From: Selaginella moellendorffii
Lineage: Eukaryota > Streptophyta > Lycopodiopsida > Selaginellales > Selaginellaceae
Assembly: GCF_000143415.4 (NCBI RefSeq)
Contig: NW_003314263.1
Span: forward strand, 1,490,165 to 1,554,164
Length of the DNA: 64,000 nucleotides
Direction of reading: 5' to 3'
Position numbers and translations under genes: made by a program. Each line of letters starts with the position of its first letter. Within the stretch, counting starts at the first letter, position 1. The notes under the pieces were generated by a model. That model searched no databases and was not told where the DNA came from. It worked only from the letters and a program-made list of their open reading frames with translations. Below, piece after piece: positions 35,779-45,077 of the stretch.

Positions 35779-36666
35779 ATGACTCGATTCGCGGCGCCCA
35801 CTCCATCGCCATCGCCATCGCACAAGAAATCGTCAAGATCGTGCGCTGCCGCCGAGAATTCTCCAGCGGCGGGAAAATCTTCGCCCAGGAGGCGAGGGGG
35901 AAGAATGCCGCTCGAGATCTTGGATCACCAGGGCGGCGATCGGTTCGTTAGCGGCCTGGATTTCGATTTCGAGGGCCGGTTTGCCGCCGCGCAGACGAGG
36001 GAATCTTTCCACTCGCGGCGCATGTCCTTGGCGCCGCAGCAGCAGGAGAAAGATCCATCGATCGAGCGGCGCCGGCAGAGAAGGATGTCTCTCCAGGCCG
36101 GATCGATCCACAGGCTTGACAAGAACGGCGCAAAGAAGGCGTCCAAGATCCATCCTAGCGGCGCCATCGCCAAGAACAAGGGTTCCTCGCCTCCTCCAGT
36201 CCTCGTCGACCAGCTCTACATCGAGAAATCCGCTAGCGTTCTCTGGAGGGATGGCTTGCTCCAGCAGTGGGATAATCTCCTCGACAACACCTCTGGAGGA
36301 TTCAAGAGCATCACCGTCGCCTACGAGGAGCACCGGAAGAGCCTGGAGCCAGATCCAAAGCAAGGCGACGATCAAGCACAGATTTCGTCGCCGTGTTCTT
36401 GCGAGGGCGAGACCTCCAGCAGCAAGGACATCCACATGGTGGAAATCTCGTCCGAGGAGTCCGATGTGCCGCGCCTGGACGAGATTTCTCCATTTCCAGA
36501 GAAAGAGCTCGAGCTGGATGATCAAGAACTCAAGCGCAAGGGCGAGGAGCGCACCGGATGGACGAGCTATGCATTCACGGCGGCAGCAGCGCTCGTAGCG
36601 GCCGGCATTGCGATCTTGGGATGCGTCATCCATGGCAAGGTTCGTGCTTGTGTTTCCTCTAGCTAG
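35779..36666 (+). CDS. Tail-anchored protein of unknown function (295 aa)
   Basis: The frame is open from 35674 but the first ATG is at 35779, following a pyrimidine-rich leader. The N-terminal 90 residues are basic and Ser/Pro/Arg-rich with low complexity. The centre has a conserved-looking block, LVDQLYIEKSASVLWRDGLL followed by QQWDNLLDNTSGGFKSITVA. An acidic region precedes a single hydrophobic segment (YAFTAAAALVAAGIAILGCV, about residues 263-285) that ends nine residues before the C-terminus, so a tail-anchored membrane protein is likely. I recognise no named family. Its stop codon overlaps the stop codon of the convergent PPR gene within the palindrome CTAG (36663-36666). Confidence 0.7.
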   Translation: MTRFAAPTPSPSPSHKKSSRSCAAAENSPAAGKSSPRRRGGRMPLEILDHQGGDRFVSGLDFDFEGRFAAAQTRESFHSRRMSLAPQQQEKDPSIERRRQRRMSLQAGSIHRLDKNGAKKASKIHPSGAIAKNKGSSPPPVLVDQLYIEKSASVLWRDGLLQQWDNLLDNTSGGFKSITVAYEEHRKSLEPDPKQGDDQAQISSPCSCEGETSSSKDIHMVEISSEESDVPRLDEISPFPEKELELDDQELKRKGEERTGWTSYAFTAAAALVAAGIAILGCVIHGKVRACVSSS

Positions 36667-38480
36667 GCGGCAGTGCTTTCTCTCGATCTCCTCGCTACGT
36701 TTCTACCAATCCCACTGTGAAATATCCTTCCCGGATCTCTTGCCGTGCTTGCCAGCAGCACATAGACAGCGCCATTCTTTGGATCAAGCTCAAGAACACG
36801 CCGCGCGGCGTAAGAGCTAGCTTCCAGATCGTCGTGATCGCGGCAAGCTCCAAGAACACACACCCAATTCACCGCTTGCGCCTCGAATGGCATCGTTTCC
36901 GCGAGCTCCCTCGCGGATTCCAGGCGCCCAGCGCGCCCGAGAGCATCGATCATGCATGAGAAATGCTGGTGCGTCGGCGATCGATCGAAATCCAAGCTCA
37001 TCGACACGAACAGGCACCGCGCGTCATACAGTCGGCTCCCAAGAATCGCCGGGACGAAGGAGACCTCGTCGGGGAAATCGACGGTCTTCATCGAATGGAA
37101 GAGCTGGAGGGCCTCATCGAGCCGTCCGTTTTGGCAGTAGCCAGCCAATAGCGCATTCCACGACATGGTACCACGCTCGGGGGAGGTATCCAAAAGATTC
37201 TTAGCATCAGCAAGATGCCCGGCTTGGGCATATGCCACAATCATCGCATTCCAGGACACAAGATTCCGGCATTGCATCTTATGGAATATCCACTCGGCCA
37301 GGTCGAGATGCCCGGCTCGAGCATATTCTCCCAGCAACGCTGTCCATGACACAACGTCTAGGAGGGCTGGGTTTTGGAGAATGTTCTCCATCGCTGCATG
37401 GAGATTCCCGCTGTGGGAATATGCTGGGAGCATTGCAGTCCATGAGATGGAATCGTGCTCTGGCATGCTGTGAAAGATTCTCTCGGATTCTTCAAAGAGG
37501 TAGCTGTTTGTATAGGTGGCGAGCAAGCAAGAGTAGGAGACTCTGTCTTTACAGGGAATCTTCTGGAAAAGATCTGTAGCATCTTTTACAAGACCAGACT
37601 GAGCATATGCCGCAAGGAGTGAATTCCAGCAGACTAGATCCCAACAGGGCATCTTGAGGAGGAGACTCTTGGCTTCATCAAGATGCCCAGACTGGCAATA
37701 TGCCTTTATCATTAAAGTCACCGAGAGAATATCCCTGGCAGGCATCTTTTCAAACAACTCCCGGGCTTTTCTGAGTTTTTTCGCTTGTATGTATGATTCG
37801 AAAAGAGTTGTCCACGATACCAAGCTCCATTCGGGCATTTGGAAGAAGATTCTCTCGGTATTAGAGAGATCCCCAGTTCCGGCATATACTGATAGCATCA
37901 AGTTCCAAGTGATGATATTTCTCTCCGGCATTTGAAAGACGAGCATTTGAGCTTCGCTAAAAAGCTCTAAAACGCAGTAGCACTTAAGAAACGCGTTCCA
38001 AGTTACTAGATTATGCTCGGGCATTGATAGAAAGATACGCCTTGATTCCTCTAGATGCCCTGCTTGGGCATATGCAGTAAGCATGGATGTCCAAAGAACA
38101 AGATCTCTTTGCGGGATTTCGTCCAGAATTTTCTTAGCCTGTGCGAGAGATCCACTCTTCACGTACGCGACGAGCATAGTCGTCCACAGTATGAGATTCT
38201 TCCCTTGGATTTGATCAAAGAGCTGCTGGGCGCTGTTGATCTTGCCGCTCTTGCAGTAGCCGGAGAGAAGGTGGTAGTAGGAAAAAGAGGATGGGTTTTC
38301 CATGGAGTCGAGAACCTCCCTCGCGCGCTCGAGGCTCCCCAGCGTCGCGTACATCTCGATGAGCTTGTCGTGGAGGAATGCATCGTGTCCGAGCAGCGGT
38401 TTGATGCGCTGGTGGATTCGCAGCGCGGTGGCGATGGTGGAGCAGTCCTGGATTTGCTGGATGCAAAAGCTTCTCTCCAT
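36663..38480 (-). CDS. Pentatricopeptide repeat protein (605 aa)
   Basis: Intronless. The frame is open upstream to 38786, but the ATG at 38480 (MERSFCIQQIQDCS) begins just before the first repeat; ATGs at 38744 and 38699 are alternatives. There are about 15 repeats of 31 residues, mostly the short S type, with signatures such as LVLWTSMLTAYAQAGHLEES, NIITWNLMLSVYAGTGDL and DLVCWNSLLAAYAQSGLV. The C-terminus has an E-type segment (WVCVLGACRDHDDLEASSYA, ELDPKNGAVYVLLAS) but no DYW deaminase domain. PPR proteins of this type are usually targeted to mitochondria or chloroplasts and take part in RNA editing or processing. The 102 open codons upstream could include a transit peptide, so the start is uncertain. 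Confidence 0.88.
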   Translation of the reverse strand: MERSFCIQQIQDCSTIATALRIHQRIKPLLGHDAFLHDKLIEMYATLGSLERAREVLDSMENPSSFSYYHLLSGYCKSGKINSAQQLFDQIQGKNLILWTTMLVAYVKSGSLAQAKKILDEIPQRDLVLWTSMLTAYAQAGHLEESRRIFLSMPEHNLVTWNAFLKCYCVLELFSEAQMLVFQMPERNIITWNLMLSVYAGTGDLSNTERIFFQMPEWSLVSWTTLFESYIQAKKLRKARELFEKMPARDILSVTLMIKAYCQSGHLDEAKSLLLKMPCWDLVCWNSLLAAYAQSGLVKDATDLFQKIPCKDRVSYSCLLATYTNSYLFEESERIFHSMPEHDSISWTAMLPAYSHSGNLHAAMENILQNPALLDVVSWTALLGEYARAGHLDLAEWIFHKMQCRNLVSWNAMIVAYAQAGHLADAKNLLDTSPERGTMSWNALLAGYCQNGRLDEALQLFHSMKTVDFPDEVSFVPAILGSRLYDARCLFVSMSLDFDRSPTHQHFSCMIDALGRAGRLESARELAETMPFEAQAVNWVCVLGACRDHDDLEASSYAARRVLELDPKNGAVYVLLASTARDPGRIFHSGIGRNVARRSRESTAA

Positions 38481-39027
38481 TGAAGACCTTTGGTAGCATT
38501 TGCGTAAGAGAGAAGAGAGAATCTTTCGAAACGTATTGTGCGCGAAACTTAGTCGCCCAAAACGGTAAAAAAGAAAAATGCCACCTTGGTTTCTGGATCG
38601 AGCAACCAACCAGATCAAGATAAGACGCCGCGCGAACACCGCCCAGGCTCTCTCGCGAATTACTGCGCTGCAATCACCTATCCATGCCTTTAAATGCATG
38701 CACAGATTTCCTGGGTTCTGGGAGCGCGGCGGTCTCGCTTCCATCGAGGAGAAATGGGAGCACCGAACGAATCCCCGAAAGGCCAAGCCAAGCCAAGAAA
38801 AAAAAAAAGAGAGAAAGAAACGAGGAGAGAGGAGAGGAGAGGATCAAAGTTCTTCAAAGAATCAAATCGTGCTCGTTGTAATGGAGCTTTCATGTTTAGA
38901 GCTTTGATAATAGAGTTACAGACAACACCAAAGACATGGAGGAATCAAACTGTACAAAGGGGAAGAACAGTAGCCACCGCCGCTGGGCTTTGGAGGCTGT
39001 GTTTCTTCGCGGATCGATCTTTCTCCA

Positions 39028-39483
39028 TCAGGGATTGAAATCGTAGATGTAGTCGACGTGGTCCTGCTGCTGATGATCCGGATGATCACGCGGCGACGCG
39101 GTGAGCTTCTATGGAAGAAATCAAGCGTTAAAAACAAGTAAATCACTCCACCCCAAGTGAATCTCACCTCAGTTTTTCCACCGGCCACAGCACTCGCGGA
39201 CGCTACCGCGTTGACACTCTTGTCATTCACCACTGAAACAAAACAAAAGAGATCTCTACATGAGCGATTTGCAAGACAAAGTAGCCATGAAACAACGAGC
39301 GTTCATGCAAAGCCATGCACTTCTTTCTCCATAGCTAAAAACTCATCTCAAAGCTTACACACGCGAAGAAACAGATAGTGTATGGAGCTAGAGCTAGAGC
39401 TTGCCTGTGGAGTCCTTGACAGGCCTGGCAGCCATAGCAGCGGCCACGAACAGCACAAAGAAGAAGAAAACGAGGCGAGACAT
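39028..39483 (-). CDS. Phytosulfokine-like peptide precursor (74 aa)
   Basis: Three exons traced: 39405-39483, 39168-39232 and 39028-39108 (225 nt, open). The first intron uses a GC donor (ACAG/GCAAGC) and AG acceptor; the second is GT-AG. The product starts with a signal peptide (MSRLVFFFFVLFVAAAMAAR), has a variable middle, and ends KLTASPRDHPDHQQQDHV-DYIYDFNP. A short secreted precursor with DYIY near the C-terminus is the layout of phytosulfokine (PSK) precursors, where the sulfated pentapeptide YIYTQ follows Asp. Here the TQ is absent and YIY runs directly into DFNP. Asp-Tyr keeps the tyrosine-sulfation context. A TATATA box lies at 39671-39680. It is a PSK-family member in which the active peptide has changed, or a related new peptide. 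Confidence 0.65.
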
Positions 39484-39670
39484 GATACAATCGATCAAAA
39501 GCTTGCGAAATCTTTGCAGAGACTCGGAGAAACTCTTTGGAGCTGCGCTAGAGATCTAGAGCAATGAAACAAGTTTGCCGAGAAAGAAAAAGAGCTTCCA
39601 AAGACTAGCTTTCGAGCGAGCAAAGAGGCGAAAAGAGAGATGGAGGACGAAAGACGACGGCGGCGCCGGT

Positions 39671-39680
39671 GTATATATAC
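39671..39680 (-). promoter_or_regulatory. TATA box of PSK-like gene
   Basis: The self-complementary word GTATATATAC lies about 190 bp upstream of the ATG at 39483, implying a 5' leader of about 150-165 nt. Confidence 0.5.
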
Positions 39681-40019
39681 GGCTCCAACAAAGAGACACG
39701 GCGTGGACGGATAGGATGCGATCAAGGAAGACAAGGCCTGCAAGTGCGACACGTGGACAGCATTGACCAGACAGAATGCTGACTAGGAAGAAGCCACAAA
39801 TCCAAACTAGATAAAATAGAAACCATGGAAGAACTCTCTCCATTAATTTTGCGTTGTTTCCAAAGAGAGAGCATGTCCCCCGAAATCTTTTATTTCATTT
39901 CATCCAATCTTGGAAGTTTCAACTATAGAGACTGTGATCCTCTCAAGAATGCTTGATATACACAGTGAGTTCTCCCAGAGATATCCAATCTATAAACTAT
40001 CTCTACGCAAAGATTTACG

Positions 40020-43000
40020 TTACGCTGCTATGGTACCTTCGGTCTCCTGTGGCATGCCTTTGATGGTTCTTCGCTTCCATATCGCCGACTTTGGATCGAA
40101 CGCCAATTCCCATGTTGGCCAGTAGTGCAAATCCTGCTTGAGCGTCAAAACCCGTGGCTTGCCGTTCAAATGGACCACTTTGACGCGCACAAAGTCTCCA
40201 TGGTTGAGTTCCTACAAAAAGAAAACAATATCAAGATCGCTACTATCGCACTAAACCCAAATGCCAAACCTTGACAACTTCGATAAACGTTTGCAAGTCC
40301 GGTGTCTTGTTCCCATTCACTTCCACGATCCATTGAAGAGCATAAAGGCCATATCTGTGAGCGGGACTTCCATGGCACCACCTGACAATCACGAATATCA
40401 ACCAAATGAGGCACTGCTAAAAATGAAAGAGTTTTGCCAAGTTACCTGGCAACGTAAACTCCATGGCCCTCTTCCGGGAGAAAGCCCAGTGCTCTTACAG
40501 CCGGATGAGGATCTTGGACGACGCAGCCTGCCCAGTTCACCATTTGCATCGTGCCAAAACCATCGCGGACGTCCGTTCCAATCACAATCTCTACTTCGAC
40601 ACCCTGATGGTAGCGAGAGATTTAAGACAAAAGTAGCAGAGGTTTTGCGTTACCTGTCGAAAGACGGTCATGTGTAGTTCGTCAGTTTCGCCCTCTTCAG
40701 CACGTTGGCAGGCTTGCTCAACGTCTTGAAAGCAAGTTATAGGCATGTTGTTGATTGCCAGTAACATATCGCTTTGCTCGAGTGCAGACTCCGCCTTAGA
40801 GCCCGCTAAACAGCCTTTGACCCGCAACACTTGACGTCTTATTGGATCTTTTTTAGCTAGAGCCTGCAATTCTTGTGTCAGTAAACACAAAACTGAAAAG
40901 AAGTGTTCGCTTACCTGAACCCATTTATCGCTAAGACCAAAGCTCCTTGCTTTTGACAACAAGGTCGGATAGAGCTCAACTTCCAGAACGCGAACCAGGG
41001 GCATACGTCTCTCAATACCGTTGATATGTAAAGGTGGTCCTCGGTGTCCATCGACAATCCCGTCGCGTATTTCACTGATGTACGATATTGGAATGCCTCG
41101 AACGAACTGGTGATCTTCCGGAGAGCTGTCGCCGTATTTAACCTGCTTATTGATGGATTATAAACATGAGCCATAAACCCTTTGTTCTTACTTGAGTTGA
41201 GAAGCTAGCCCAAAGAGCTTGTACTCTCCCTTCGTCGTCGGCAAGAACTCCCGAAAACGTATGGCCAAAATCTGAGGGATCAAACTTAACGTGAGAAGAT
41301 TGTGAAGACTACAACATACCAGTATCAATCTCAACAACTTCCATGTTCATTGCTCGATATCGTGGACAATCTGCTGCCCCCACATTCAGCGAAGCGGCAG
41401 GGTTGGTCACTACTGACTTGCGTGACGTAGCCTGCATGCTCCTGCTCAGACCAACTAGGTGAACGGCATCACCTCTTTTCAGTGGTTCTGCAGATAAACG
41501 TGTCTAAGATGCTTAGGTAACGGCAAAAGAAAGCTACAAACCCGGGTGTAAGACAGCAGCTCGGACGGCGGCTGCTCCAGCTTCTCCTAGAGCCGACGGA
41601 TTATAAGCAACAACCGCAAAGTCGTGTATTGGATGTAAAAACACCACCTAAGTAGCGGAGTCAGCAGATTGAAAGCTATTTCAAGATTACCTCAGCAGGA
41701 ATCTCGATTGGAATTGCGGCAAAAGAAAGCATTATATCGGCAACTGAAATTGCGACAGTGTTTCTGTCCACGGCTATAAGGCCCAAGTCGGAGGAGTGAT
41801 GTATAATGATCCCTGTACCAAAGAAGTGCTGGGCATGCACGCCATCGAGTAGTGAAGACGGTGGAATATGAACCTGCATCACTAAAAGCGTCTCAACAAC
41901 GCCAAAACGAAAATCCGCTTTCTTACCTCCATCATAACGAGAGTCGGCTCTAAAACCTGCTCAACACCTGAAGCACCACCTGTTACTTCTGGAGTTTGAG
42001 AATCAACAACTTCCGCAAGAATGTCAGGCTGATTATCTTCCGGAACAGCTAGAAGCTCGTTCACTCGTCTTCTCTTAGTTTCTCCTTGGTTCAAAGACCC
42101 GTCGCTCAGCTGGTTGCCTTCGTCACTTTGGAAGCCATCTTCGGCGCTCATTGAAACCGCAACTCCTCCTCTACATTCGATAGCAGAACCGTCTTGTAAA
42201 GCACCTGACATCTTGCATGGTCCCTGCTTCTCGTCACTATGAAAAGTTGAAACAGGTTTACTGGATATGGCCGGACGAGGATTCCAAAGTCCGGTAGAAT
42301 CATCACGAACATAGATTTGCGGAGGTGCATACCATTCGTGCCTTTCAATGGTCACCAGCACAGACTAGAGAAAACAAAATCCTTTAAGACGAGCAGGACG
42401 TCAAATATATGTAAAAGGCTCACCTTGCCTCTATGCCGATCGCTGTACACATAGAATTCTAGTGGGACACGCGCACCAGGGGCAAGCTTACCAAAACCGA
42501 CAATAAGATCTTCCAAGGTTGAAATGCTTTCTCCAGCAAGCTTTTTGATTATCCCAAACTTTGGAACCCCTGCTCGCGACAGCATGTACCTTCAAGAGAA
42601 AAAAGCTTAGCGATACAACTCTCACGTAATCGTGCTTACCCCGGATCTGCGACATATACAAGTCCACAGTTAAAGCGAAAATTCCGAGCCTGTAAGTCCA
42701 CGTGCATTATTGGCACAACAGTTCAACAAGCCAACGAACCTGTTGATAAGACAGAGGATGGATAATGGCTCCACTCATTTCTAAAAAGTAATTAGGCGTG
42801 ATTGAATGTAAGTCTTGCACCTGCTTCCAACTTCAGCATTTGACAGTTAAAGGAATATTTACACATACCTTCAACGTGACTTGAACATCTTTTCCACCTC
42901 TCTCGAGTTCGAGCTCCACGTCTTTGTCAACGTTGTCGTCAAGGAGTATTTCAAGTTTTAAAAACTGTGTTACTACCTGTCCCATTCTAAGTGTTAGCGA

Positions 43001-44465
43001 GTTTTCATTACTTCACAAAACCCTTACTTCTTTGTTCACGCGAACAAGCACATCTCCAGGCTCCAGGTGCTTATGAGAAGGACCACCCGGCACCTGATTT
43101 CAAAAACGTCGGACGATATACTTACATGGTATGTTTAAGAACTTACCACAGAATCTACGACGAGCATGCCGGTTTCACTCGGAGGAGAAGCAGATCGAAC
43201 AGTCTAAGGTGAAGCGAACTTGTTAATCAAGATCAAACAAAGAAGAAAAACTTACTTGCTCAGTGTCATGCCGCAAGCCCAGACGTCTGGTTTCATCAAA
43301 TCCTTTGTGCAGCAATGTCATCTTAAGAGAAAAACACATAGTTAATTATGTGACCTTTTCTCAATGAAGTCATTCACCTGCAAAGTCCCCCGAGGTATAT
43401 CCACTGGTTGCCACCCATCACCAAATCCATCTTTGCTTTCCTGAAGAACACGGAGTGCTCTTACCACCTGACAGAATGTAGACAGTAAGACTTAACCAGG
43501 AAACAGAAACTCGTTTAGTCTTACACGATCCAGAGGAAGAAAATACGCCGAAGCCCCTGCTACTTTGCTACCAGCATTTATAGCGACGGCCCTTCCTTTG
43601 CAATCTACAACAGGAGATCCACTAGATCCTCCTTTAGTTCCTGACGCTGCCTGGCAAAATTCACGTTATAAAAACCTCAGTCAGTTGATTGTCGATCACC
43701 AATTACCTGCATATAGAATGTGTTGAAATCGTTGTATCCATCCCTTTAGAACATAGAATTATGAACAACAAAGTTCTCAGACTGAAGATTCTTACTTTTT
43801 ATACGGTGGAGCATCTCGATCAAGCCTGGCAATGGTACCCGCAAGTATGGAGAGCTGAAAGAAAGAAAATGCCAGTTAGTACCAAGCTAAGGTTTCTAGT
43901 ATTTGTTTTGTTTTCGCGAAAGTACCTTTTCTCCGCTATCATTCCCCACAACACGAATTTCTAGACCCACAGCCGCGGCCTCTGGAGCGAGAGGAATCTC
44001 CTCGTAGTTCATAAACTCGACGCTCTTTGGATCGAATCGAAAGAACCCAAAGTCGTGTACCTGGATCCAATCCAAAAACAACGTAAACCACGCTTTCCAA
44101 AAGAGAGGAACCAACTTACAGGATCGCGATACAAAGGATACACCGGAATTTCTTCCCTGTTGAGAAAGATCGCCTCCGCAACCACGGGACCTATAGCCGG
44201 AATCCCTCAAACAAGCTCCCTACATTGAAAATTGGAGATTACCAGGCTTCACGACATGGCGATTGGTGAGAATTATGCTCCGGGCCTTGTCCACCACGAA
44301 TCCCGTCGCATAGCCGGAGCTCGCAGTCTCCGTATCGAATGCCCTGCAAGCGGTCGTCCTGAGCACCACGACGCCGCGGACGACGCGAGCGAGCGATTTC
44401 TGCCAATCCTCGGCAGTGGCTCCGCTGCTGCCAGCGCCTTCCAGAGGCAAGCCATCGAGCTCCAT
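40020..44465 (-). CDS. DEG7: DEG7-type serine protease (about 1069 aa)
   Basis: I traced 24 exons: 44243-44465, 44120-44190, 43926-44060, 43796-43854, 43707-43743, 43525-43650, 43378-43467, 43256-43321, 43147-43203, 43028-43093, 42869-42976, 42740-42820, 42640-42689, 42424-42589, 41927-42364, 41691-41873, 41542-41647, 41320-41487, 41192-41271, 40915-41142, 40654-40863, 40446-40603, 40270-40381, 40020-40211. They total 3210 nt, close to the usual length of plant DEG7 (about 1100 aa). The catalytic triad is visible: His about 70 ([10 protein letters not shown]), Asp about 101 (VHDFGFF) and Ser about 187 (GGSSGSP). A second, degenerate protease domain ([16 protein letters not shown]) and several PDZ segments follow. 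DEG7 is a large HtrA protease that in Arabidopsis helps degrade damaged photosystem II D1 protein. The frame is open slightly upstream, but the first ATG is 44465. Confidence 0.93.
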
Positions 44466-44599
44466 GCCACCAGAGAGGAGAAAAGGCGCCGCGATCAAGC
44501 GCCAGGGATCACCACATTCGCCACAAACCCTAAGACGCCGAGCTTTGCCAAAATCTCGCGAGGAGAAGCCAACACCATAGCCACGTTAAATTATTAACC

Positions 44600-45070
44600 T
44601 ATATGAATCTGAGCCGTCGGATCGAGTCTATGTTCGATCGAAAACTTCCGTAGCATATGCCATTCGTACAAATGAATTTAAAATTGATTAAGTACGTAAT
44701 GGATACATAACTGTTTATCATTGTGTAGGTACTTACACCTAAGATATATTTGAATATTTTAGGATATTTTACTATCTAATTGTTGTTATTCATTTAAATT
44801 AATTTTGTATTTATGATTTTAAAAATTCTTATAATTTCTAAACTTTCCTAAACACTTCTAAGTATATTCTAGCTTAATATTACTTTCTAGACTAATACTA
44901 ATCTTGTATAAACATCTTTATAATTATTGATCAGCTTGGTCATAGTTTTATTTTCGTTCAACCCTCCATTCCGGGCATATAACTGAAGGTACCAGGTGGG
45001 CTGTTTAATGTGCTCGATCTTTCGGCCTTCTAGTTGACACCTCTCGTCAACTCTCTTCTTTCATGGGCGC
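44600..45070. other. AT-rich spacer between DEG7 and its inverted copy
   Basis: About 470 bp of AT-rich sequence without ORFs or motifs that I can assign. It separates the 5' end of DEG7 (minus) from the 5' end of the inverted pseudogene (plus), so the two copies are head to head. Confidence 0.5.
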
Positions 45071-45077
45071 TCCATTC

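Noticed and set aside
38481-38786. N-terminal extension of the PPR gene to 38786
   Set aside because: The frame's 5' end is not ATG (TTG at 38786) and the extension is unlike PPR sequence. An ATG at 38744 remains possible but is not preferred.
44466-44498. Longer DEG7 start at 44498
   Set aside because: That position is TTG; the first ATG is at 44465.
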